Notes: generated from the sequence alone by a model not told the origin. 64,000 bases of DNA from Acinetobacter sp. WCHA45 (GCF_002165255.2 NZ_CP028561.1:1-64000); one strand, 5' to 3'. Shown: positions 54,720 to 63,667, counted from the stretch's first letter. Program-made: numbers and translations.

Positions 54720-55457
54720 TCAGGTTAAATGTTTATCTAGTAATTCATACATGGCTTCTAATCCTTGATGTTCAGCTTCGGCGTTATAGCCTAAGTCAAC
54801 ATTATTTGCTTTAGCTCGCTCATCTGCGAGGGGATTACTAAAGCCATGTTTGGCATTTTCAAAAATAATCACTTCATGATCGACTTCTGCATCGTGCATT
54901 TCCTGACGGAAGCTTGCGACATCATCTAAAGAAACCATGGTGTCGATCTCACCATGTAATACAAGAATTTCAGCCTGAATCTTTCCTTTTTGTGCAGGTG
55001 CTTTCGGGCTTAAATTCGCGTGGAAGGTCACTACAGCTTTCAAATCGGCACCAGATCGCGCCAAATCCAGAACTACTTTACCACCATAACAAAAACCAAT
55101 TGCTGCCAATTTTTCAGTATTGACCTCTGGTTGTGCTTTTAAAGCATCTAAGCCTGCTTGAGCACGCTCAACCACGGTGTCTACATGATCAAATGTTTGC
55201 ATCATCCATGCAGATGCTTGAGGAACATCAGAGGTAACTTTTTTGTCTCCATACATATCAATTGCGAGAGCGGCAAAACCGTGTTCTGCAAGTTCACGCG
55301 CACGTTGCTCGGTATATTCGGTACGTCCCCACCACTCTGGAGCAACAATAACTCCTGCAACTGGTACATCTCGGATAGGTGTCGCAAAATAGCCAATAAG
55401 GCGTTGACCATCTGGGGCGGTATATTCAATTTCACGCGTTGTAATTGGAAAGCTCAT
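54720..55457 (-). CDS. Dienelactone hydrolase family protein
   Basis: 245-residue alpha/beta-hydrolase. Catalytic triad Cys-Asp-His seen: nucleophile in GFCYGGKVVLD near 122-132, Asp in LHGEIDTMVS near 170, His in AKHGFSNP near 203. The family hydrolyses dienelactone in chlorocatechol routes, but most chromosomal members act on other esters; no catechol genes are nearby, so the substrate is unknown. Two small A/T-rich inverted repeats occur in the 54569-54719 stretch after it. Confidence 0.9.
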   Translation of the reverse strand: MSFPITTREIEYTAPDGQRLIGYFATPIRDVPVAGVIVAPEWWGRTEYTEQRARELAEHGFAALAIDMYGDKKVTSDVPQASAWMMQTFDHVDTVVERAQAGLDALKAQPEVNTEKLAAIGFCYGGKVVLDLARSGADLKAVVTFHANLSPKAPAQKGKIQAEILVLHGEIDTMVSLDDVASFRQEMHDAEVDHEVIIFENAKHGFSNPLADERAKANNVDLGYNAEAEHQGLEAMYELLDKHLT

Positions 55458-55565
55458 TTTTTAATCCTGATCTATATTTTCAATGCTTTGATTAAAGCAT
55501 AAAACAGCAAAAAATTGATGATGCTAGCGGAAAGACAAATTTTTATTCGGCTGAAATGATGATAA

Positions 55566-55599
55566 TAAAAAAAGAAGAATACGGCGATTCTTCTTTTTT
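55566..55599. terminator. Terminator after the DUF1328 gene
   Basis: aaaaaagaagaat/attcttctttttt around ACGGCG; serves the minus-strand small gene and lies between it and the hydrolase start. Confidence 0.88.
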
Positions 55600-55626
55600 C
55601 TTTCTGAATTTTTATTTCTGTTTAAA

Positions 55627-55785
55627 CTAAACTTTACCGCGTGATAAGAAACCCACTACAGCAAGAATAGCCGCGACCACTAATAAAATGACGGCAAAGT
55701 CTTTGGATAAACCAGCAACACCACCAAAACCTAATAAACTGGCGATTAATGCAATCACTGCAAAGATAATAGCCCAACGGAACAT
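55627..55785 (-). CDS. DUF1328 small membrane protein (YtjA-like)
   Basis: 52-residue peptide starting [20 protein letters not shown], with two hydrophobic helices separated by [10 protein letters not shown] and ending FLSRGKV. It matches the DUF1328/YtjA family of envelope-stress-associated small membrane proteins. The minus-strand ribosome binding site AGGAGTAAG lies just upstream of the ATG at 55785. It is easily missed because of size. Own terminator downstream. Exact function unknown. Confidence 0.92.
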   Translation of the reverse strand: MFRWAIIFAVIALIASLLGFGGVAGLSKDFAVILLVVAAILAVVGFLSRGKV

Positions 55786-55932
55786 ATTACTTACTCCTAA
55801 ATTTATCGTTATGAGATTACTATAGCGTGTATTTTTCGCACCAAATGTGGTGTTTCTGTGGTTGAAATGTTCAATAACTTAAGTATTGTTAATCGCTTAA
55901 GTCGCTTGGAAAACGGCTTGATTGAGAATAAA

Positions 55933-55941
55933 TGCTATAAT
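55933..55941 (+). promoter_or_regulatory. Extended -10 promoter of the YcgN-family gene
   Basis: tgctataat is a perfect extended -10 element (TGnTATAAT), 34 bp before the chosen ATG 55975. Its position inside the longer possible reading frame argues against the upstream starts. Confidence 0.75.
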
Positions 55942-55974
55942 CAACACAAATTTTTAAAGCCTAAAACATTTGCC

Positions 55975-56427
55975 ATGTCTACCGAATTGCGCGCTAACTT
56001 TTGGAAACTATATCCACTTGATCAGTTGAATAATACTGAGTGGGAGGCATTGTGTGATGGTTGCGGTTTATGTTGTTTGGTTAAGCTTGAAGATGAAGAA
56101 ACGGCAGAAGTCGCATATACCAAAGTTGCATGTAAATTATTAGATTGTAAAACGGCACGTTGTTCTGATTATCCGAATCGTCAACAGCATGTTGCAGATT
56201 GTATTCAATTGACACCTGAACGATTGCAAACAATTACATGGTTACCTCCTAGTTGTGCTTATCGTCGTTTGAATGAAGGTAAAAATTTACCGTCATGGCA
56301 TTATTTAAATACGGGTTCACGTCAGAGTGTGATTAAAGCGAAGAAATCGGCTGCTGGACGCTGTATTTCAGAACAAGATATAAATGAAGATGATATAGAA
56401 GATTATGTCGTACGTTGGGTACGTTAG
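55975..56427 (+). CDS. YcgN-family cysteine cluster protein (UPF0260)
   Basis: 150-residue protein with a cysteine-rich centre: CDGCGLCCLVK near 27-37, then CKLLDCKTARCSDY near 53-66, C near 75 and C near 92. Such a pattern suggests metal or iron-sulfur binding, typical of the UPF0260/YkgJ-like families. Start MSTELRANFWKL at ATG 55975 was chosen because the extended -10 promoter lies just upstream. The reading frame is open back to 55858, but that is probably chance. Function unknown. Confidence 0.88.
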   Translation: MSTELRANFWKLYPLDQLNNTEWEALCDGCGLCCLVKLEDEETAEVAYTKVACKLLDCKTARCSDYPNRQQHVADCIQLTPERLQTITWLPPSCAYRRLNEGKNLPSWHYLNTGSRQSVIKAKKSAAGRCISEQDINEDDIEDYVVRWVR

Positions 56428-56580
56428 ATCTTGATATATATTTCTTATAACTGTGTTTTTATCAATAAAAAACAATACTTTAGCAGTATTTTATCTATAC
56501 ATTCCCATATGATGAACACTGAGAGTTCGATGTGGTTTGAGAGCCTCTTTGTTTGAATGAAATGGGTTTGGGAAATAGAC

Positions 56581-57490
56581 ATGATCGCATCAAGAATGCT
56601 TTTTTTACTTGCAGGGCTTTTATTCTGTAATTCTTCGATTTGGGCAAAACCGCTCAGTGAGCAGCAAGTTAGGGAAATTGTAGATCAACAATTTAAACCA
56701 TTATTAGATCAATATAAGATTCCTGGATTAGCGGTCGGTGTCACATTCGATGGTAAGCATTATTTTATCAATTATGGCTTGGCATCAAAATCAAACCAAC
56801 AACCCGTAAGTAACCATACTTTATTTGAACTTGGCTCAGTCAGTAAGACCTTTAATGCAACTTTGGCGGGCTATGCACAGGCGCAAGGGCAGTTATTATT
56901 GTCGGATCATCCCGCCAAGTATTTCCCAGAATTAAAAAATACCGCAGTGAATAAAGCTACGATTTTAAATTTAGGTATATATACTGCAGGTGGCTTTCCG
57001 CTGCAATTTCCAGATGAAGTTGTTAGTCAGCAGGACATGCTTCAATATTTTCAAAGATGGCAGCCAAAGACCAACGTTGGTACGGCACGACAATATTCAA
57101 ATTCACCCACAAAAGCTAAAACAGTCTTTAAGAGCAGCGGTTGAAACAACGCATGTGGGATATTTTAAAGTTGGTGCGATGACCCAAGGGCTAGGCTGGG
57201 AGCAATATGCTTATCCTGTTAAGCTTGAAACACTTTTACAAGATAATTCCAGCAAAATGGCTTTAGAAAGTCATATCGTCACACCGATCAAACAACCAAA
57301 GCGTGCTCCAGCAGCAACATTGTTTAATAAAACTGGTTCAAGTAATGGCTTTGGTGCCTATGCTGCATTTATTCCGCAGCAGAAGATTGGAATTGTGATG
57401 CTCGCTAACACTAATTTTCCGAATGAAGCTCGAATTACTGCAAGCTACCATGTCATGCAGCAGTTACTTCAAAAGAATACTGCGCAATAG
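56581..57490 (+). pseudogene. ampC: Class C beta-lactamase gene (ADC-type) with internal deletion and frameshift
   Basis: The first part (ATG 56581) encodes a signal peptide, the SVSK active-site motif (ELGSVSKTFNATLAGYAQ) and GTARQYSN, which matches the ADC YSN motif. Right after YSN, about 100 codons are missing and the frame changes near 57105: the downstream frame resumes with PQKLKQSLRAAVETTH, GGMTQGLGWE-like AMTQGLGWEQYAYP, and LFNKTGSSNGFGAY (KTG motif). ADC enzymes have about 100 residues between these parts. All three catalytic motifs survive in separate frames, so the product is dead. No ampR-like gene or activating IS is adjacent. Confidence 0.9.
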
Positions 57491-57569
57491 AATGTCGCGT
57501 GGTTGCAGATTCAAATTGTAGATTTGAACCAGACGCAATAGACTAGGATAAAACAGTATAAAGTCCGTG

Positions 57570-58847
57570 ATGATGTCAGATACGCATATTCCTTTACCTG
57601 AACGCTTACGCCCTCGTGATTTGTCAGAAATCATCGGGCAAGATCATTTGCTCGGTGAGCATGCACCGTTACGCCAAATGATTGATCAGGGGCATTTGCC
57701 TTCGATTATCTTTTGGGGGCCGCCAGGGGTGGGTAAGACTACAATTGCTTTGTTATTGGCACAGGCAGTTGATCGCCCTTTTATTAGTTTATCTGCATTA
57801 AGTACGGGCGTAAAAGAGCTGCGCGAAGTGATTGCGGAAAGCGGTGATTTACTGACATCAGTAGTGTTTATTGACGAGATCCACCGCTTTAATAAGTCGC
57901 AGCAAGATGCCTTACTGAATGCAGTTGAAAAAGGCAAAATCACTTTGATTGGTGCAACCACAGAGAATCCATCTTTTGAAGTGAATAGTGCACTGCTTTC
58001 TCGTTGTCAGGTTTATACCTTAAATAGTTTGGATGCTGATGCGATTCAAACCCTGATCAATAAAGCCATTCAAAGTGATAAGTTTTTGAAAGAGCGTTTT
58101 ATTCAGATTGAAGAATATGATGCGCTGATTCAATTTGCTGCGGGTGATGCACGTAAAGCGCTTAATTTGATTGATTTAATTGCCAGTACTTTTGAGCCTG
58201 ATATTGAAAATATCGTGACCAATGCAATTGTGGTTAAAGTCGCACAGCAGAATATTGCACGTTATGACAAATCAGGTGAGCAGCATTATGATTTGGTTTC
58301 GGCCTTTATCAAGTCGATTCGTGGTAGCGATGCGGATGCGACCCTATATTGGATGGCACGCATGCTCAAAGGTGGTGAAGACCCTGTTTTTATTGCACGT
58401 CGAATGTTGATTGCAGCATCAGAAGATATTGGCAACTCGAATCCGAATGCCTTGTTGTTGGCAGGTGAGTGTTTTCGTTCAGTACAAGCGGTCGGTATGC
58501 CTGAAGCACGAATTATCTTAGGTCAATGTGCTGTATATCTCGCAACCAGCCCGAAAAGTAATAGTACCTATCTCGCCATTAACCGAGCTTTGGAGCTTGC
58601 CGAAAAAACTGCGAATTTACCTGTGCCGTTGCATCTACGTAATGCGCCAACCAAATTGATGAAGCAACAAGGTTATGGCGTGGATTATCTCTATCCGCAT
58701 CATTATCCTGAGCATTTTGTTTTACAGGAATATTTGCCGCCTGAGTTGCGGGGTACGAAGCTGTATGAGCGAGCCTTAAATAAACGTGAAGTTGAAGCCG
58801 AACGTTTGCAGCAACGCCGTTGGCAGCAGGAACAACAGCAGCAATGA
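57570..58847 (+). CDS. rarA: Replication-associated recombination protein A (RarA/MgsA)
   Basis: Clamp-loader-like AAA+ ATPase acting at stalled forks. The 425-residue product has Walker A GPPGVGKTT near 50, Walker B VVFIDEIHRF near 96, sensor 1 GATTENPSFEVN near 128, and the RarA C-terminal domain with RGSDADATLYWMARML and LATSPKSN. Start: ATG 57570 (GTG 57567 and ATG 57573 are also possible; the ribosome binding site is weak). It lies 80 bp after the ampC relic. C-terminal QRRWQQEQQQQ is low-complexity. Confidence 0.95.
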   Translation: MMSDTHIPLPERLRPRDLSEIIGQDHLLGEHAPLRQMIDQGHLPSIIFWGPPGVGKTTIALLLAQAVDRPFISLSALSTGVKELREVIAESGDLLTSVVFIDEIHRFNKSQQDALLNAVEKGKITLIGATTENPSFEVNSALLSRCQVYTLNSLDADAIQTLINKAIQSDKFLKERFIQIEEYDALIQFAAGDARKALNLIDLIASTFEPDIENIVTNAIVVKVAQQNIARYDKSGEQHYDLVSAFIKSIRGSDADATLYWMARMLKGGEDPVFIARRMLIAASEDIGNSNPNALLLAGECFRSVQAVGMPEARIILGQCAVYLATSPKSNSTYLAINRALELAEKTANLPVPLHLRNAPTKLMKQQGYGVDYLYPHHYPEHFVLQEYLPPELRGTKLYERALNKREVEAERLQQRRWQQEQQQQ

Positions 58848-58977
58848 TATGACGACCTTGTTCCAATCTCTGATTTGAAAGGATAGCTTGGGCATTCTTT
58901 TTTTTGTAAGCGCCCCTAGACAGGTCAGGGAAAAAGGTCGCATTATCGCCGTTTATCACGGATGATAAAGCTCTGCC

Positions 58978-60084
58978 ATGATCACAAACAAAATCAATGC
59001 TGCGGAAAGTATCCGAGGCTTAGCCTGCCTTGCAGTGGTGTTGTCGCACCTGTCGCTGACATTCTTTCCACAACTGCATAATTTTGGAGAAAGTGCGGTT
59101 CCGCAATATGCTTTTTTCGCCCAGTTGCATAACTCACCACTGGCATTTTTCTATTCAGGAACAGGCGCGGTTTTTGTGTTCTTTGTCCTGAGCGGCTATG
59201 TCTTGAGCCTTTCCAGTTTAAACAAGCCAAATGCAACTGAACGATTAAAAAAGTCATTGCTGAAACGTTATCCTCGTTTGGCGATTCCCGCCTTTGTTTC
59301 CTGTGTGATTGCCTATTTGGTCTGTTATGTGCCTGTCGATGTTTCCCATGTCTCGGAATGGGGCGCTGCCTTAGCTAATTCTCATCCTAAACTTTCCACT
59401 GCTTTGTATGAGGGCAGTATCGGAGCATTTTTATTTGGGGACTCAAGCTATAACTGGGTGTTGTGGACGATGCAGATTGAGCTGCTCGGTTCATTGGTAA
59501 TTTATTTCGCCAGTTATTTTTATAGCAAACGACCGATGCTTGCAGGTCTGTTCTTGCTGTTGAGTATTGCGATAGCCTATACGATTTCACAAACAGTATT
59601 ACTCGGTATCCTGAGTTTTATTTTAGGTATGGGTTTACTTCTATATGCATCAGAATTAGCAACAGGGCTATCTGTGTTGCTATTCACGCTGGGGCTATAT
59701 TTCTGTGGTGCGCATAACGAGAGTTTGAGTTATCGGATTTTTGCTCAATTTTTAGGTGAGCAAACCTACGATTATCTGAATTTTATTGGCGGTTTTTGTA
59801 TCGTGTATGCGGTATTAAAAGGCAAATGGTTAGCACAATTTTTTGATTCACCATTTTTAGTTTTCTTAGGCAAGATCTCATTTTCTATTTATTTGATTCA
59901 TCTTGCTGTGATTTATGCTTTAGCAATTCCTTGTTTTAATCTATTTCATATTCAATTGGGTTTTTCGTATTGGGTAGCGGGTCTGTGGGCGAGTTTGTTT
60001 ACAGTGATGATAAGTATTGTTTTAGCTACTCCCTATAGTCGCTATGTGGATGATATTGCAATTAAAGTCTCTAGGGTTTGTTGA
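58978..60084 (+). CDS. Acyltransferase family 3 membrane protein, C-terminus altered by an IS
   Basis: 368-residue polytopic inner-membrane protein of the OafA/NodX-like acyltransferase-3 family, which O-acylates surface sugars. Seen: the N-terminal AAESIRGLACLAVVLSHLSL with the catalytic-site His, SGTGAVFVFFVLSGYVLS, KRYPRLAIPAFV, and about ten hydrophobic segments. The last codons (SRVC and stop) come from the left end of the IS at 60074. Without the IS the frame would end SSRLTKIF 9 residues after KV. The 5' half is visibly GC-richer than the rest. Likely still functional. Confidence 0.85.
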   Translation: MITNKINAAESIRGLACLAVVLSHLSLTFFPQLHNFGESAVPQYAFFAQLHNSPLAFFYSGTGAVFVFFVLSGYVLSLSSLNKPNATERLKKSLLKRYPRLAIPAFVSCVIAYLVCYVPVDVSHVSEWGAALANSHPKLSTALYEGSIGAFLFGDSSYNWVLWTMQIELLGSLVIYFASYFYSKRPMLAGLFLLLSIAIAYTISQTVLLGILSFILGMGLLLYASELATGLSVLLFTLGLYFCGAHNESLSYRIFAQFLGEQTYDYLNFIGGFCIVYAVLKGKWLAQFFDSPFLVFLGKISFSIYLIHLAVIYALAIPCFNLFHIQLGFSYWVAGLWASLFTVMISIVLATPYSRYVDDIAIKVSRVC

Positions 60085-60087
60085 GAA

Positions 60088-60474
60088 TTACCGAGAGTTA
60101 ATTAAACTAGCGCACAATTGAATCATGGCTTCAAAACTCGTATCTGTTTTACAACTACGCATCGCTATACGTTTAAATTCTTTTAACTTACAGAAATAGT
60201 TTTCAATGAGATGACGCCATTTATACATAATCGTATCAAATGCTCTCATTACTTTTCGATTAGATTTGGGTGGGATCACCACTTTCACTTTACGTTCATT
60301 TAGTTCTTGAATCAGCCAATCTGCATCAAATGCTTTATCCGCTAGTAATGCTTGAAAATCAACATCTTCAATTAAAGGTTTGGTTTCTACTAAATCGTGA
60401 TATTGACCAGGCATTAATCGAAACTTAATGAGGTTGCCTAGACTATCCACTAAGGCAAGAATTTTACAGGTCAT
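60088..60474 (-). CDS. IS427-type transposase, orfB part
   Basis: Second half of a DDE transposase: catalytic Asp in LLADKAFDADWLIQEL and Glu in LIENYFCKLKEFKRIAMR. It has no own ribosome binding site of note; the frame stays open upstream past its first ATG (TFKQSIGKSRGGMT), so it is made by a -1 ribosomal shift from orfA. 128 residues counted from the ATG at 60474. Confidence 0.9.
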   Translation of the reverse strand: MTCKILALVDSLGNLIKFRLMPGQYHDLVETKPLIEDVDFQALLADKAFDADWLIQELNERKVKVVIPPKSNRKVMRAFDTIMYKWRHLIENYFCKLKEFKRIAMRSCKTDTSFEAMIQLCASLINSR

Positions 60475-60491
60475 TCCACCTCGAGATTTAC

Positions 60492-60839
60492 CTATAGACT
60501 GTTTGAAAGTCCCCCTTTTGCACCTTGCCCATGTCGATGAACTTTAACAATCGTTCCATCAATCATGGCGTATTCCAAATCAACATCTTCATTTACAGAT
60601 GCAAAAATAGTTTCAAATACACCAGCTTTCACCCAGTCACGGTATCTTTTAAAGACGGTATTCCATTTACCAAAATGAGGAGGTAGATCACGCCATGGAC
60701 TGCCTGTACGGGCAATCCAGAGGACTGCTTCTAAGAATAATCGATTATCTTTTCCACTACGACCTCGATCGGTCACTTTACCTAGGCAAAAAGGTTCCAT
60801 TTTTGCCCATTGGGCATCAGTAAGTATGTATCTATCCAT
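60492..60839 (-). CDS. IS427-type transposase, orfA part
   Basis: N-terminal half, 115 residues: MDRYILTDAQWAKMEPFCL, a helix-turn-helix-like region (RSGKDNRLFLEAVLWIARTG, SPWRDLPPHFGKW) and the first catalytic Asp in AMIDGTIVKVHRHGQGAKGG. The mRNA motif A-AAA-GGG lies at the end (plus-strand 60511-60520, cccccttttg), where a -1 shift joins it to orfB to give GAKGGTFKQSIGKSRGG. The stop is at 60492. Confidence 0.9.
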   Translation of the reverse strand: MDRYILTDAQWAKMEPFCLGKVTDRGRSGKDNRLFLEAVLWIARTGSPWRDLPPHFGKWNTVFKRYRDWVKAGVFETIFASVNEDVDLEYAMIDGTIVKVHRHGQGAKGGLSNSL

Positions 60840-60921
60840 AGTACTATTATAAATTAATCAGTTGCCTTTGTTAATTCTCAACAAGCCCTAGTAGGCTTAC
60901 AAAGATATTTTAATTTCATAG

Positions 60922-61305
60922 TATTCATTTCGTCCTCAAACGATTCGTGACGATCAACTGGATCAACTGAAAGCCTTGGATATTATTCCATCTTTCTTCT
61001 CATTGCATACGTTCTATTGGGGGGATTGGCATCGTCAACAAACCTTAGATGAGGCGAGAGCAGCACGCATTTCACCAACGGCAAGTGCTTTGAAGAAACA
61101 GCTTATTTTTACAGAGCATCATGATGCACCTGTTGTGCCGCCGAATAGTTTGATGATGTTAGATGCAACTGTAAATCGAGTGACACGCAGTAATTATGTA
61201 TTAGGTGCAGATGAGTGCGTGAGTCCCTATATGGCTTTAAAATCGATGACGGATTGGGCAGCTTATCAATATTTTGAAGATGAACATAAGGGCACGATAA
61301 CTTAA
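60922..61305 (+). pseudogene. Relic of a YtcJ-like amidohydrolase
   Basis: An open frame without a credible start (preceded by a stop at 60919) reads RPQTIRDDQLDQLKALDIIP, SFFSLHTFYWGDWHRQQTL, ARISPTASALKKQ, FTEHHDAPVVPPNSLMMLDA and ends YQYFEDEHKGTIT. These are the C-terminal third of metal-dependent amidohydrolases (YtcJ-like). The rest of the N-terminal part is absent, and the normal end (after KGTI, usually EVGKLADL...) is lost. The IS lies 31 bp upstream but does not explain the missing N-terminal part. Dead gene. Confidence 0.8.
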
Positions 61306-61347
61306 GGGAATCTGATTTATCAGAAACTGGGAAATTAGATAAACCAA

Positions 61348-61379
61348 TAAAAAACCAGCCTAATCAGGCTGGTTTTTAT
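61348..61379. terminator. Bidirectional terminator of purC
   Basis: aaaaccagcct/aggctggtttt with a short loop; follows the purC stop on the minus strand by about 20 bp. Confidence 0.9.
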
Positions 61380-61399
61380 TAAGAACGGCAGCTTAAGGC

Positions 61400-62119
61400 T
61401 TAGATATTATCTAAGTTAATGCCTAAACGTGCAGCAACTTCTTCATAAGCCTCAACCACACCACCTAAACCTTGGCGGAAACGGTCTTTGTCTAATTTTT
61501 TCTTGGTGTCTTTATCCCATAAACGGCAACCGTCTGGAGAGAATTCATCACCCAATACGATACGATCGTGGAATACACCGAATTCAAGTTTGAAATCAAC
61601 CAGAATCATATTACCTGCATCGAATAATGCTTTCAGTACATCATTCACTTGGTAAGTCAGTTCTTTCATTTTTTCAAGTTGAGGTGCTGTTGCCCAACCT
61701 AAAGCAATTGCTTGAGATTCATTGACCATTGGGTCGCCAAGCGCATCATCTTTGAAGAACAATTCAAATGTTGGTGGTGTTAACTCTTTACCTTCTTCAA
61801 CACCTAAACGGCGGCATAATGAACCTGCTGCGTAGTTACGAATCACACATTCCACAGGAATCATTTGTAATTTCTTCACAAGCACTTCTGTTGGAGAAAG
61901 TAACTTTTCAAAATGAGTTTCGATACCCGCTTCAGCCAACTTTTCCATGATGAAGGCATTAAAACGGTTGTTCACCTTGCCTTTACGATCTAGTTGCTCG
62001 ATTTTTTCGCCATTGAATGCTGATGCATCATCACGAAAGACTAAAATCAGGTGATCAGCATTATCTGTTTCATATACAGATTTTGCTTTACCAGTATAGA
62101 GCAAGGTTTGTTTTAACAT
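61400..62119 (-). CDS. purC: SAICAR synthetase (PurC)
   Basis: Purine-synthesis enzyme joining aspartate to CAIR. The 239-residue product has [32 protein letters not shown], the substrate loop [14 protein letters not shown] near 84-97, and [10 protein letters not shown] near 176. Follows bamC by 36 bp on the minus strand, an order (dapA-bamC-purC) also seen in E. coli. A terminator-like hairpin overlaps the bamC stop, so purC may have its own promoter in the short gap. Confidence 0.97.
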   Translation of the reverse strand: MLKQTLLYTGKAKSVYETDNADHLILVFRDDASAFNGEKIEQLDRKGKVNNRFNAFIMEKLAEAGIETHFEKLLSPTEVLVKKLQMIPVECVIRNYAAGSLCRRLGVEEGKELTPPTFELFFKDDALGDPMVNESQAIALGWATAPQLEKMKELTYQVNDVLKALFDAGNMILVDFKLEFGVFHDRIVLGDEFSPDGCRLWDKDTKKKLDKDRFRQGLGGVVEAYEEVAARLGINLDNI

Positions 62120-62126
62120 GGGGGAA

Positions 62127-62161
62127 CCTTTTGAAAAAGTATGCCTAGTAAACGACTAGGC
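62127..62161 (-). terminator. Hairpin at the bamC stop codon
   Basis: gcctagt/actaggc with a 5-base loop at 62143-62161. On the minus strand the bamC stop TAG is inside the stem, and ACTTTTTC follows. Suggests partial termination between bamC and purC. Confidence 0.65.
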
Positions 62162-62761
62162 TGGCCAATTTTGGTAAATCTGGGTTAACACTTCAGCTGC
62201 AACGGCAGGGTCTGCAAATGTTGTATCAAGTTTGAATAGCGCAACTGTATTGCTTGAGCCTACAGCCGATAATTTAAGTAGGTAATTTTGATCACCTACC
62301 TTAATCGTTGCTTCATAGCCATTTTCTGCTTGTGAAATAACTTTGTAGTTGAGGCTGCTCAAGGTTGCAAAAGTATATTGCCATGCACTTGCGGTCGGGC
62401 CATCAACTTTGAGTAATGGGTTTTTATTCCCATCAGTGACAAGCTGTGGGCGACCCACTGTTGAAGCGGTTGCTGAAGTATTATCGGCTGAATTTTGCAT
62501 CGCTTTTGGACGAGGCAATGCATAGCGGTTGCCACTTTCATTTTCAAGCTTTGGTGCATGCTCAATTGCAAGTGGATCAACCGTAGGCGCTGGATACAAT
62601 GGCGTAAATGGTCTTGCCGTTATGCCCTCAGGAAATTTGAGTGGTTCAAGTGCTTGTGCTTTTTTATAATCTAAAGAATGATTATTGAGGGCAAAACGAC
62701 CACAACCAGCCAAACTTAAAGCTGAAATGACTAGGACAACACCAAGACGTAATTGCATCAT
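62156..62761 (-). CDS. bamC: Outer-membrane assembly lipoprotein BamC-like
   Basis: 201-residue lipoprotein with lipobox LAGC (Cys20). Seen: the N-terminal unstructured BamC motif LDYKKAQALEPLKFPEGI near 30-47, which in E. coli contacts BamD, then a proline/acidic stretch and one C-terminal helix-grip-like domain (WQYTFATLSSLNYKVISQAE). It is shorter than E. coli BamC (344 residues) and seems to have only one helix-grip domain. dapA is 12 bp upstream (cotranscribed). Confidence 0.88.
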   Translation of the reverse strand: MMQLRLGVVLVISALSLAGCGRFALNNHSLDYKKAQALEPLKFPEGITARPFTPLYPAPTVDPLAIEHAPKLENESGNRYALPRPKAMQNSADNTSATASTVGRPQLVTDGNKNPLLKVDGPTASAWQYTFATLSSLNYKVISQAENGYEATIKVGDQNYLLKLSAVGSSNTVALFKLDTTFADPAVAAEVLTQIYQNWPA

Positions 62762-62773
62762 AAATTGCTCGTA

Positions 62774-63667
62774 TTAAATAATTCCCGCAGCTTTTAAATC
62801 TGTGCGGAGCGGTTCACGATATTGTTGTGCTAGAGCGGTTAATGGTAGGCGAATACCTGTACCAATTGAGCCCATCTCATGCAATGCCCATTTCACAGGA
62901 ATTGGGTTTGATTCGCAAAACAAAATATTGTGTAGATTTGCAATTTGTTGATTCAAGCTTTGTGCTTTTGCTTTATCTCCAGCTAACGCAGCTTCACAAA
63001 TTTCGCTCATTTGCTTTGGTGCAACATTGGCTGTTACAGAGATATTACCTTTTGCACCCAGTAAAATCAGTTCCCAAGCAGTTTCATCATCACCTGAATA
63101 AACAGCGATTTTATTATTTAAACCTTCGATGAGGGCTTGACCACGTGGTACATCGCCTGTTGCATCTTTAATACCAATAATGTTTTTAACATCAGCAAGA
63201 CGAATAACGGTTTCGTTTTGCATATCGACACCAGTACGACCTGGTACATTATAAAGAATTTGTGGAATATCAACGGCTTCAGCGATTGCCTTGTAGTGTT
63301 GATATAGGCCTTCTTGTGTTGGTTTATTATAATATGGCGTAACGAGTAAGGCCGCATCAGCACCTAATTCTTTTGCAGCTTTAGTCAATTCAATCGCTTC
63401 ACGCGTTGAATTTGCACCTGTGCCTGCGATAATTGGAATACGTTTGTTGGCTACACGAATCACTTCTTTGATGACTTGTGTGTGTTCTTCCATGCTTAAT
63501 GTAGACGCTTCGCCCGTCGTGCCGACCGCAACAATACTATGTGTACCTTGTTGAATATGCCACTCAACGAGCTTCTCAAGACTCTTCCAATCTACGCTGC
63601 CATCTTCAAACATAGGGGTGACGATTGCGACAATTGAGCCTTGAATATTCTGTGCTAGCTGAGTCAT
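62774..63667 (-). CDS. dapA: 4-hydroxy-tetrahydrodipicolinate synthase
   Basis: Class I aldolase condensing pyruvate with aspartate semialdehyde, first step of the lysine/diaminopimelate branch. The 297-residue product has GTTGEASTLS near 49-58, the active-site Tyr in QILYNVPGRTGVDM near 135-148, and the Schiff-base Lys in IIGIKDATGDVPRG near 163-176. It starts dapA-bamC-purC. Its partner dapB lies at 47915. ATG 63667 has GATAGTTTT upstream on the minus strand and no strong ribosome binding site. Confidence 0.97.
   Translation of the reverse strand: MTQLAQNIQGSIVAIVTPMFEDGSVDWKSLEKLVEWHIQQGTHSIVAVGTTGEASTLSMEEHTQVIKEVIRVANKRIPIIAGTGANSTREAIELTKAAKELGADAALLVTPYYNKPTQEGLYQHYKAIAEAVDIPQILYNVPGRTGVDMQNETVIRLADVKNIIGIKDATGDVPRGQALIEGLNNKIAVYSGDDETAWELILLGAKGNISVTANVAPKQMSEICEAALAGDKAKAQSLNQQIANLHNILFCESNPIPVKWALHEMGSIGTGIRLPLTALAQQYREPLRTDLKAAGII

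Larger units (their letters stand above)
60074..60888 (-). mobile_element. IS5-family element, IS427-like group
   Basis: 815 bp with 17-base inverted repeats gggtttgttgagaatta / taattctcaacaagccc, one mismatch, flanked by TA on both sides (60072-60073 and 60889-60890), as expected for the IS427 group's short target duplication. Two overlapping minus-strand frames encode the transposase. The insertion replaced the 3' end of the acyltransferase gene. Confidence 0.9.

Noticed and set aside
54667..54771. 34-codon frame after mutY with an AGGAG upstream
   Set aside because: Too short to support, overlaps the hydrolase end, and the AGGAG is next to an inverted repeat tgtgtagg/cctacaca that could be structural.
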